In this document: positions 1-4,825 of the stretch, piece by piece
Numbering within the stretch: position 1 is the first letter of the stretch
Layout: each line of letters starts with the position of its first letter
NCBI GenBank assembly: GCA_964492425.1
Contig: CAZBKB010000032.1
Span: forward strand, 1 to 6,902
Length of the DNA: 6,902 nt
Direction of reading: 5' to 3'
From: LBZV01 sp000993855
Lineage (GTDB): Bacteria; Patescibacteriota; Microgenomatia; Curtissbacterales; GWA2-41-24
Program-made: the position numbers and the translations under genes
The notes under the pieces: model-generated
The model's input: only the letters and a program-made list of their open reading frames with translations
The model's database searches: none
Told to the model about the DNA's origin: nothing

Positions 1-12
1 AAAGCTGGCAGG

Positions 13-414
13 ATGATTAGGGTTGAGATTGTTTCGGATACAAGATACCCGGTAAACCGGAGAATTGTTAGGAAAGCTGTAGTTGACTGTCTGACTCGTA
101 ATAAGATTGCAGGTGGGGATGTTGAGGTTTCGGTAGCGGTTGTGGGAAGGCGAAAAATGAAAATTCTCAGCGATAAATTTTTAAAAGATGGTAAAAATCA
201 CGAAATTTTATCTTTTCCGTATGAAGATATTAGTAATTTACACAGCGAAGGTTTTATTAATCCACCTGATGGTGTTTTAAGACTGGGTGATATAGTTTTG
301 TGTTGGCCAGAAGTTATTTTGGCAGCAAGTGCTGATGATGTGATGGTTGATGATGAGCTATATTCTTTGACTGAACACGGTGTTGATCATTTACTTGGTA
401 AGCATCATGAGTAA
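13..414 (+). CDS. ybeY: Endoribonuclease YbeY (rRNA maturation factor), short form
   Basis: This is the cytoplasmic metal-dependent endoribonuclease of the YbeY/UPF0054 family, which acts in 16S rRNA 3'-end maturation and ribosome quality control. The protein is 133 residues. The diagnostic H-x3-H-x5-H zinc motif is visible at the extreme C-terminus (HGVDHLLGKHH), with ligands H122, H126 and H132. The family blocks upstream of it are also recognisable: a DKFLKDGKNHEILSFP stretch matching the usual 'NxxyRgkdkpTDVLSFp' segment, then LGDIVL. The chain stops one residue after the last metal ligand, whereas many family members carry a further helix of 10-30 residues, so this is a short version. 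The ATG start is supported by the typical MIRVEIVSD-like N-terminus. dnaX follows 10 bases downstream in the same direction, so co-transcription is likely. Assignment is secure; the short C-terminus may simply be lineage-typical. Confidence 0.93.
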   Translation: MIRVEIVSDTRYPVNRRIVRKAVVDCLTRNKIAGGDVEVSVAVVGRRKMKILSDKFLKDGKNHEILSFPYEDISNLHSEGFINPPDGVLRLGDIVLCWPEVILAASADDVMVDDELYSLTEHGVDHLLGKHHE

Positions 415-424
415 ATTTTGAAAT

Positions 425-2044
425 ATGGTTTTTTACCGAAAATATAGGCCACAAAAACTTGCAGATCTTATTGGTCAAGAGGAGATTTCAAAAACTTTAC
501 TAGCACAACTTCAAGGTGGCAAGGTTGGACACGGCTATTTATTTTGGGGGCCAAAAGGTACAGGCAAAACGTCGACTGCGAGAATTATGGCAAAGGCTGT
601 TAACTGCGAAGTGTATTGGAGATCAGGTCATGGAAAGTCGGATGTTAGGGAAGAGAAATTTGGTGAGCCGTGTAATAAGTGTGCAAGTTGTGTTGCTGTT
701 AGTGATGGGTCTTTCATAGATCTTATAGAAATTGATGCCGCTTCTAACCGTGGTATAGATGAAGTGCGCGACTTGAGGGAAAAGGTCAAGCTCGCTCCGG
801 CGATGGGCGGATTCAAGGTGTACGTTATTGACGAAGTGCATATGCTTACTAACGAAGCATTTAATGCTCTTCTGAAAACCCTGGAAGAGCCGCCAAAACA
901 TGTGATCTTTATATTGGCTACGACAGAGTATTCAAAAGTACCGCCAACAATTGTATCCAGGCTTATGAAATTTAATTTTCGCAGAGCAGGAAGGGAGAGT
1001 TTAGTAAATGCAATTAGCAAAATTGCAAAGGCGGAAAAAATTAAAATTAGTGATGATGCTCTTTTGGCTATCGCGGATGCAGCAGACGGTTCATATCGCG
1101 ATGCGGTTTCTATTTTGGATCAGGTAAGTGTGACTCAAGCCGAAGTAAGGCGGGAAAATGTTATGAGACTTGTCCGCCTTGGTGGATGGGATCGTGTTGC
1201 GAAGCTGGTCGAGCTTGTTGCTGAAGGCAGGTTAAAGGAGGCTGTTTTGTTTGTGGATGAGTTTGGTGAACTTGGTCTGGATGTTTCTTCATTTATTAGG
1301 CAGGTGGTTTTAATGCTTGAGAAACTTTTACATATTAAAATTGGTGTGTCTGAGGCTGATTTGGATTTGTCTGGGGTTGACATTGAGATCGCAAGGGGGC
1401 TGGAGAGGAAGTTTTCCCTTGCAGACTTACAAAAATTAATTAGGCTTTTGGTTATTGCAGAAGGTGAAATTAAATGGTATCCCTTGGCACATATCCCTGT
1501 GGTGTTGGCTATTTGCAAGTTTTGTGACGATACGACACCAGTTGAAACGGTTGAGTTGGGGAAGTCGGTAGTTTCTCTGAAACTTGCAGAGCCTGCACGA
1601 TCAATAGATCGTGCAGGAGAATCAAAAACAGATAAAGGCAAAAGAAGCGGTGAAAGGGAAAACATTAAAACCCTGAAACAATCGAAAGGAAAAAGAGGAA
1701 CCACTGGTGAGGTTGAAAAAAGTTGGGGAGAATTTTTAAATAGAGTTAGGCCGGTAAACGCACATGTATTTGCTCTGCTCCGAGCAACAAGACCAGCTTC
1801 GTATGATGGGGAGCATGTGACGCTGGAAGTTTTCTACAGGTTTCACAAGGATAAGCTTGAGGAGCCGAAAATTATAAAGATGTTAGATGCACACATGGCG
1901 AAAACTTTAGGTAGGAAAGTCCGTTTAAAATTTACACTCGCGGAACGTGGGAGTAGACCAACTGCTACTGTTGCCAGGAGTAATGTGATAGAAACAGCGG
2001 GAAGAGATCTTGAAAAAATAGCCCAAGAAATATTTTCGAAATAG
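425..2044 (+). CDS. dnaX: DNA polymerase III subunit gamma/tau (clamp-loader ATPase)
   Basis: DnaX is the AAA+ motor of the clamp loader that places the beta sliding clamp on primed DNA and organises the replisome. The 539-residue protein opens with the classic FYRKYRPQ box. It has Walker A GPKGTGKT at 42-49, a zinc module C61-x21-C83-x2-C86-x2-C89, Walker B VYVIDEVH at 132-139, sensor 1 ATTE at 165-168 and the arginine-finger SR motif at 178-179. In the last, the usual SRC is SRL. Helical domain III runs to about residue 370. A charged Lys-rich linker (about 385-433) follows, then a C-terminal domain starting near W434. The zinc module is odd: the first two cysteines are usually 8-9 residues apart, but here 21. 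A perfect DNA palindrome lies within the linker coding sequence (codons 390-398). No Shine-Dalgarno sequence is seen upstream of the ATG. No canonical A-AAA-AAG frameshift site lies in frame, so I predict only the full-length product. Confidence 0.97.
   Translation: MVFYRKYRPQKLADLIGQEEISKTLLAQLQGGKVGHGYLFWGPKGTGKTSTARIMAKAVNCEVYWRSGHGKSDVREEKFGEPCNKCASCVAVSDGSFIDLIEIDAASNRGIDEVRDLREKVKLAPAMGGFKVYVIDEVHMLTNEAFNALLKTLEEPPKHVIFILATTEYSKVPPTIVSRLMKFNFRRAGRESLVNAISKIAKAEKIKISDDALLAIADAADGSYRDAVSILDQVSVTQAEVRRENVMRLVRLGGWDRVAKLVELVAEGRLKEAVLFVDEFGELGLDVSSFIRQVVLMLEKLLHIKIGVSEADLDLSGVDIEIARGLERKFSLADLQKLIRLLVIAEGEIKWYPLAHIPVVLAICKFCDDTTPVETVELGKSVVSLKLAEPARSIDRAGESKTDKGKRSGERENIKTLKQSKGKRGTTGEVEKSWGEFLNRVRPVNAHVFALLRATRPASYDGEHVTLEVFYRFHKDKLEEPKIIKMLDAHMAKTLGRKVRLKFTLAERGSRPTATVARSNVIETAGRDLEKIAQEIFSK
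1592..1617. repeat. Perfect 26-bp palindromic element inside dnaX
   Basis: Two perfect 11-base arms (CCTGCACGATC and GATCGTGCAGG) flank a 4-base AATA loop, giving a strong potential hairpin within the linker region of dnaX. In frame it encodes PARSIDRAG (residues 390-398). The reverse strand read in the corresponding frame encodes exactly the same nonapeptide. Adding the G at 1591 gives a 27-base unit flanked by AGA on both sides (1588-1590 and 1618-1620), which could be a 3-base target duplication, although a 3-base match is weak evidence. It resembles in concept the palindromic elements that sit inside coding genes of Rickettsia. Whether it is repeated elsewhere in the genome cannot be seen here. 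Confidence 0.85.
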
Positions 2045-2455
2045 ATGAAAAAGGCTCTACTTATTATAGCGTTAGGATTTTTGCTTTCCGGTTGTTTCCC
2101 TGGCTTGTCCAATCCTGGCAAGAGAGCTGCTGATCAACCTGGTGATTTTCTTAAGGGACGAGTAGCGAAAGGATTTCCTGATTTACCCCTGTATCCAGAG
2201 GCGAAACTTGCTGAATCATATGGTGATTCCGAATCTTATGGTGCAAGTGCTTATACCAAGGACGAGATTGATAAGGTTGTTAAGTTTTATGACTTGAATT
2301 TGAATGCGCTTGGCTGGGAGTCAACTTTTGTTCAAGATTCTAGTGCGAGGTATACTTTTGAGATTAAAAACCAGGGACAAAGAGGTTGGGTGATTATTAA
2401 TACTGCTGTAGACGGAAAAACTGTTGCTATAACTTTTTCGGTTACTAAAAGATAA
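2045..2455 (+). CDS. Putative lipoprotein of unknown function
   Basis: A 136-residue secreted lipoprotein. The N-terminus is a textbook type II signal peptide: MKK, a hydrophobic core, then the lipobox LSGC at residues 14-17, so C17 would be lipidated and the rest exposed outside the membrane. After a flexible Gly/Pro-rich stretch (18-45) comes a small domain with the pattern FPDLPLYPEAKL (44-55), an acidic helix segment KDEIDKVVKFYDLNLNALGW (72-91) and a beta-rich tail. This 'LPxYPxAK ... VxxFYxxxLxxxGW' pattern is familiar from small uncharacterised bacterial surface proteins, but I know no function for it. The ATG directly follows the dnaX stop (TAGATG), with no Shine-Dalgarno sequence, which suggests translational coupling to dnaX. 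Confidence is high that it is a lipoprotein; the role is unknown. Confidence 0.85.
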   Translation: MKKALLIIALGFLLSGCFPGLSNPGKRAADQPGDFLKGRVAKGFPDLPLYPEAKLAESYGDSESYGASAYTKDEIDKVVKFYDLNLNALGWESTFVQDSSARYTFEIKNQGQRGWVIINTAVDGKTVAITFSVTKR

Positions 2456-2476
2456 GTTACTATCTATTTTTCCCTG

Positions 2477-2505
2477 TTGACTTGTTGTTTGATTGAGATT
2501 AGATT
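2477..2505 (+). promoter_or_regulatory. Predicted promoter of the four-helix membrane protein gene
   Basis: A -35 box TTGACT (2477-2482, 5 of 6 to consensus) lies 17 bases before a -10 box TAGATT (2500-2505, 4 of 6). It sits in the 74-base gap after the lipoprotein gene. The expected transcript start is near 2512, giving a leader of about 18 bases before the ATG at 2530, without a clear Shine-Dalgarno sequence. Confidence 0.55.
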
Positions 2506-2529
2506 CAAACTGCGAAAGTATCGCTCATT

Positions 2530-2964
2530 ATGTTTTTTAGCTTTAGGGCAGTTTGGTATGCTGTACTTGTTTGGATTTTTGCTTTTTTTACTTCCGGAAT
2601 TATTATCGCACCTTGGTATTATGTTGTAATGCCTCTACTGGTTCTACTTTTGACTGTTTACTATTTTGACAGTGGTGAGCTTAGAATAATTAAGAAAAAG
2701 GATAGAGATATGATAATTAAATACGGTTTAGGTGGAGCTATCTTTTGGTTTTTTGTTGCCGGAATTTTTAGCTTGCTTGAGATTGCTGGGTTTTATTATT
2801 TTAATTTGGCCTATTATTTTTCAGATTTTAGGAATGTCTTTTTATTTCCAGTGGTTCTTTTGGTGCCGGTGCTTTATGGAATAGTTCTTTCGAATGTTAA
2901 ATTTAAAAAGCGTCGCAGCAGCATTTTGTCTCTTAAAAAAGGTGTTCAATTGCTGCGTTTTTGA
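2530..2964 (+). CDS. Integral membrane protein, four predicted helices, function unknown
   Basis: A 144-residue, strongly hydrophobic and aromatic-rich protein that I cannot assign to a named family. Four membrane segments can be drawn at about residues 8-26, 29-46, 67-91 and 103-121. The first pair is a tight hairpin around P28-W29. A basic loop KKKDR at 55-59 separates the pairs, and the tail KFKKRRSSILSLKKG (124-138) is basic. By the positive-inside rule, both termini-side basic regions would face the cytoplasm. No signal peptide cleavage site and no catalytic motif are seen. Its own promoter is predicted just upstream (2477-2505). The following gene, coding for a membrane-anchored protein, starts 38 bases beyond its stop behind a separate promoter. 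Membrane location is well supported; the role is unknown. Confidence 0.75.
   Translation: MFFSFRAVWYAVLVWIFAFFTSGIIIAPWYYVVMPLLVLLLTVYYFDSGELRIIKKKDRDMIIKYGLGGAIFWFFVAGIFSLLEIAGFYYFNLAYYFSDFRNVFLFPVVLLVPVLYGIVLSNVKFKKRRSSILSLKKGVQLLRF
2914..2962 (+). terminator. Possible weak intrinsic terminator
   Basis: A 7-base inverted repeat, CGCAGCA (2914-2920) and TGCTGCG (2951-2957), is followed directly by five T residues (2958-2962). The loop is 30 bases, which is long for an intrinsic terminator, and the structure lies within the 3' end of the membrane protein gene. It abuts the next gene's predicted -35 box, so it could separate the two transcripts. Support is modest. Confidence 0.25.
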
Positions 2965-2990
2965 CCCATAATTCTTTTTTATGGTAAGCT
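2961..2990 (+). promoter_or_regulatory. Predicted promoter with extended -10, for the membrane-anchored protein gene
   Basis: TTGACC (2961-2966, 5 of 6) overlaps the stop codon of the preceding gene. It lies 18 bases before TAAGCT (2985-2990, 3 of 6), which is preceded by TG at 2982-2983 as an extended -10 (TGGTAAGCT). The expected transcript start is near 2997, only about 6 bases before the ATG at 3003, so there is no room for a Shine-Dalgarno sequence. Confidence 0.45.
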
Positions 2991-3002
2991 GAAATCTAAA
3001 TT

Positions 3003-3563
3003 ATGCGAGATTTGGCACGACAAAATTTAAGGACTAGGTCTAGATCTGAGAAGAATTATCCAAGAGCTTTGAGGCTTGGGATTGTTGTTGCCTTGATAGT
3101 AGGTGTTGTACTTTTTGTTAATTCGGGTGTTGGTTTACCAATTGTTGGCGGGAGTGATGTGATGTTGCGTGATGCGCAACACGGTCTTATTCCAGTTGAG
3201 GTAAGCGACGGACCAATAGGAGTTGAAGGGGGGATTGACCTTATTAGCAACAAAGCAACATTTAGGAATGTAGGTAATATCAAGGCAAGTGCAAGTGCTG
3301 AAAGGGTCTATGGCGCAGGATCTTTTACAATGACGGTTAATGCAACTTTTAGTGGCGAAAAAGGCCACAGGTACCAGGTTTGGTTTACAGATGGAAGTGC
3401 CCAAGCAGATGCAGGTTTTATGGAAGGGTCCGGGAATTCGTGGACACTTGTTTTTCGGGATAAGGATAAAGGTTATTCGGACATGGACGGCATTTGGATT
3501 ACAGATGAGCTGACGACAGAAGATAATAGAGCTGAGAAGCATCTTCTGGAGGGAACGTTTTGA
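3003..3563 (+). CDS. Membrane-anchored extracytoplasmic protein with an RskA-like C-terminal domain
   Basis: A 186-residue protein with a short Arg-rich cytoplasmic N-terminus (1-24), one transmembrane anchor (about 25-41, LGIVVALIVGVVLFVNS) and an outward-facing remainder. Residues about 42-95 look like a flexible stalk. The C-terminal domain (about 96-186) is predicted beta-rich: FTMTVNATF (108-116), then a G-x2-Y-x2-W element (G121, Y124, W127), and the ending EKHLLEGTF. This pattern resembles the extracytoplasmic domain of RskA-type anti-sigma-factor proteins and related uncharacterised CPR proteins. No zinc-binding anti-sigma domain is present in the short N-terminus, so I do not call it an anti-sigma factor. 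The nucleotidyltransferase start codon overlaps this gene's stop (TTGA), so the two are translationally coupled. The topology is confident; the domain assignment is tentative. Confidence 0.7.
   Translation: MRDLARQNLRTRSRSEKNYPRALRLGIVVALIVGVVLFVNSGVGLPIVGGSDVMLRDAQHGLIPVEVSDGPIGVEGGIDLISNKATFRNVGNIKASASAERVYGAGSFTMTVNATFSGEKGHRYQVWFTDGSAQADAGFMEGSGNSWTLVFRDKDKGYSDMDGIWITDELTTEDNRAEKHLLEGTF
3548..3553 (+). promoter_or_regulatory. Strong Shine-Dalgarno site deciding a TTG start
   Basis: GGAGGG at 3548-3553 lies 6 bases before the TTG at 3560 and inside the end of the upstream gene. It is the only strong Shine-Dalgarno sequence found ahead of a gene in this window. It supports the rare TTG codon as the start of the nucleotidyltransferase rather than the in-frame ATG at 3572. 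It fits an internal operon gene, in contrast to the leaderless-type starts elsewhere. Confidence 0.75.
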
Positions 3564-3997
3564 AAGTTGTGATGGTTTTTGGGGCGTTTGACGGAGTTCA
3601 CCCAGGGCACGTCGATTTTTTTAGACAGGCCAAGGAATTTGGTGGTTTGCTGGTCGTTTCTGTTGGACTTGACAGAAACGTTGAAAAGATTAAAGGGGAA
3701 AAACCACTTTTTAGCGAGAGTGAAAGATTAGAAGTTATCAGGCAGTTAAAAATTGTCGACAATGCTGTATTGGGGGCTGCAGGTGATTTTTTTCAACACA
3801 TAAAGCGCTTTAACCCGGATGTAATTGCGCTTGGTTATGATCAGTGGGCGAGTGATTTAATGGTGAGACGAGAACTTGATAAAGTAGGCCTTGTCAAAAC
3901 GCAAGTTGTCCGGCTTAAGCCTTACGATCCATCACGGGCTAAATCTACTATAATGAAGCAAAAATCGGATGAATTTAAACATTTTGCTGAAGATTAG
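3560..3997 (+). CDS. HxGH nucleotidyltransferase, FAD synthetase/cytidylyltransferase type
   Basis: A 145-residue cytoplasmic enzyme of the nucleotidyltransferase superfamily that transfers an NMP from NTP to a phosphorylated substrate. The Rossmann-like N-terminus VMVFGAFDGVHPGH carries the HxGH signature at 14-17. SESERLEVI (52-60) and the GYDQ motif (92-95) match the TagD/RibL-like group. KSTI at 128-131 stands where the (I)SSTxI catalytic loop is expected. The size fits stand-alone RibL-type FAD synthetases and glycerol-3-phosphate cytidylyltransferases; the substrate (FMN, glycerol phosphate or another) cannot be decided from motifs. The start is a TTG overlapping the previous stop as TTGA, backed by a GGAGGG site. 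Coupling to an envelope protein slightly favours a cell-surface role, but that is inference. The gene converges with the HPF gene and the stop codons interlock. Confidence 0.85.
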   Translation: MKVVMVFGAFDGVHPGHVDFFRQAKEFGGLLVVSVGLDRNVEKIKGEKPLFSESERLEVIRQLKIVDNAVLGAAGDFFQHIKRFNPDVIALGYDQWASDLMVRRELDKVGLVKTQVVRLKPYDPSRAKSTIMKQKSDEFKHFAED

Positions 3998-4353
3998 GTT
4001 TTGGTTTCTAGCTTGCGTTTGATTTTTGTTTTTATTCCTTGCTTGTGCTGTTTAGACAGGTGCCTTTCTTTATTTTTGACAAGTAGTCTTTTCGCTCTGT
4101 CTTCGACCTTATCGATAGCAGCTTCGATGGTTTGATCTGTGCCTTTGATTTCCAGGTCACGACCCGGTACTGAAGCTTTTATCTCACAGATAAAGTCAGT
4201 GCTTTTTACCCTGTGGCTTTTTTCACCAATCAGCCAAACCGCGATCTTCTCTATTTTGGGGTTGTATTTTGAAAGTTTTGAGATTTTTTCTTTAGCGTAA
4301 TCCTTAGCTTTTTTTGAGTTGATTAGGCGTTTTGTAGTTACTGTTAATTTCAC
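3994..4353 (-). CDS. hpf: Ribosome hibernation-promoting factor (HPF/RaiA family, short form)
   Basis: A 119-residue protein of the HPF/YfiA/RaiA family, which binds the decoding region of the 30S subunit during starvation and inactivates or dimerises ribosomes. The beta-alpha-beta-beta-beta-alpha layout is visible: a first strand MKLTVTTKRL, helix KKAKDYAKEKISKLSKY (14-30), central strands IEKIAVWLIGEKSHRVKSTDFICEI, DLEIKG, then helix TIEAAIDKVEDRAKRLLVKNK. A very basic tail (about 97-119) follows. There is no C-terminal dimerisation domain of the long HPF type, so this is a short form. It is read on the reverse strand from a GTG at 4353-4351, the only reverse gene here. A promoter with TAAAAT six bases before the GTG predicts a leaderless mRNA. 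It is divergent from ybaB and its stop codon overlaps the stop of the nucleotidyltransferase gene. Confidence 0.85.
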   Translation of the reverse strand: MKLTVTTKRLINSKKAKDYAKEKISKLSKYNPKIEKIAVWLIGEKSHRVKSTDFICEIKASVPGRDLEIKGTDQTIEAAIDKVEDRAKRLLVKNKERHLSKQHKQGIKTKIKRKLETKT

Positions 4354-4359
4354 TTGGAC

Positions 4360-4388
4360 ATTTTATTAAATTTAACCTGCGAGTACAA
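4360..4388 (-). promoter_or_regulatory. Predicted leaderless promoter of the HPF gene
   Basis: Read on the reverse strand, TAAAAT (4365-4360, 5 of 6 to the -10 consensus) lies 17 bases after TTGTAC (4388-4383, 3 of 6 to the -35). Exactly six bases separate the -10 box from the GTG start at 4353, so the first transcribed base would be the first base of the start codon. Confidence 0.45.
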
Positions 4389-4393
4389 GGAAG

Positions 4394-4422
4394 TTGATTT
4401 TTTGGCAGAAACTTAGTAACCT
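4394..4422 (+). promoter_or_regulatory. Predicted near-leaderless promoter of ybaB
   Basis: TTGATT (4394-4399, 4 of 6) and TAACCT (4417-4422, 3 of 6) are separated by 17 bases. The expected start at 4429-4430 coincides with the ATG of ybaB. It is back-to-back with the HPF promoter; the two -35 boxes are only 5 bases apart, so the two genes may be controlled together. The -10 match is weak. Confidence 0.35.
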
Positions 4423-4429
4423 TACTTAC

Positions 4430-4723
4430 ATGTTTGACAAATTGCAGCAGCTTAAAGAGCTAAAGAAGATGCGTGATGAGGCCATGGCAATGCAGAGGAC
4501 GTTGGATGCAGAGACTGTTGAAGTAGACAAAAAGGGTGTTAAGGTTAAAATAACGCTAGCGCAAAGAGTAGTTTCTATAGATTCCGGTAGTCATGGTGAC
4601 GATGATATAGCTGAAGCTGTCAACGACGCAATAAAAGATAGCCAAAAAGAAGCTGCCAAAAAGATGCAGCAAATGGGCGGGTTTGATTCTCTTAAAGGAA
4701 TGCTAGGTGGGGGAAGTAGCTGA
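4430..4723 (+). CDS. ybaB: Nucleoid-associated protein YbaB/EbfC
   Basis: A 97-residue member of the YbaB/EbfC family, small DNA-binding proteins that dimerise in a tweezer-like fold and are usually encoded between dnaX and recR. The N-terminal helix MFDKLQQLKELKKMRDEAMAMQ is the family hallmark. It is followed by the amphipathic strands VEVDKKGVKVKITLAQRVVSIDS, the acidic helix with AVNDAIKDSQKEAAKKMQQM, and a Gly-rich end GMLGGGSS. An in-frame TTG at 4394 would add 12 residues, but the ATG at 4430 gives the typical family N-terminus and fits the predicted promoter. It is transcribed divergently from HPF. It is parted from both of its usual neighbours, dnaX and recR. Confidence 0.9.
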   Translation: MFDKLQQLKELKKMRDEAMAMQRTLDAETVEVDKKGVKVKITLAQRVVSIDSGSHGDDDIAEAVNDAIKDSQKEAAKKMQQMGGFDSLKGMLGGGSS

Positions 4724-4767
4724 TTTAGTTAACTATAGGTTTTTGACTTCTTGAAATTAGCTTCATT

Positions 4768-4790
4768 GTTATAACCATATATCCTATAAC
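4768..4790. promoter_or_regulatory. Dyad next to the -35 box, possible operator
   Basis: GTTATA (4768-4773) and TATAAC (4785-4790) form 6-base inverted arms around 11 bases. The left half extends to the 8-base palindrome GTTATAAC (4768-4775), and TATAAC thus also occurs twice directly, 15 bases apart. The dyad touches the -35 box of the cupin gene promoter, a place where an activator or repressor could bind. The region is AT-rich, so chance is a real alternative. Confidence 0.3.
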
Positions 4791-4819
4791 TTGACGAAAC
4801 TTTAAATATATTATATTAT
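4791..4819 (+). promoter_or_regulatory. Strong predicted leaderless promoter of the cupin-Nudix operon
   Basis: TTGACG (4791-4796, 5 of 6) and TATTAT (4814-4819, 5 of 6) are separated by the ideal 17 bases. Exactly six bases separate the -10 box from the ATG at 4826, so transcription is expected to begin at or within a base of the start codon. This is the best promoter match in the window. Confidence 0.7.
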
Positions 4820-4825
4820 TCGATC

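Noticed and set aside
2..16. Tail of an upstream gene ending in TGA at 14-16, overlapping the ybeY ATG as ATGA
   Set aside because: Only four codons are visible, so neither frame nor identity can be supported, although such an overlap would fit the tight packing.
628..1020. Reverse-strand open frame opposite dnaX
   Set aside because: It lies entirely within the strongly conserved ATPase coding sequence and shows no family motifs, promoter or ribosome site; it is a shadow of dnaX.
1135..1704. Reverse-strand 189-codon open frame opposite dnaX containing PARSIDRAG
   Set aside because: The shared peptide is explained by the DNA palindrome. The rest is Ser/Thr-rich low-information translation typical of an antisense shadow.
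1711..1726. Run of six A residues followed by G in dnaX as a programmed frameshift site making a gamma form
   Set aside because: The codons are GAA AAA AGT, so the run is not in the A-AAA-AAG phase needed for the known -1 slip. The run is too short for Thermus-type transcriptional slippage, and the hairpin at 1592-1617 lies upstream rather than just downstream.
4394..4429. TTG start extending ybaB by 12 residues
   Set aside because: The ATG at 4430 gives the conserved family N-terminus and agrees with the predicted transcript start. The TTG is better explained as part of a -35 box.
4724..4745. Palindrome TAGTTAACTA after ybaB as a terminator
   Set aside because: The 10-base palindrome has no loop and only a short T-run some bases later; the stem would be weak and AT-rich.
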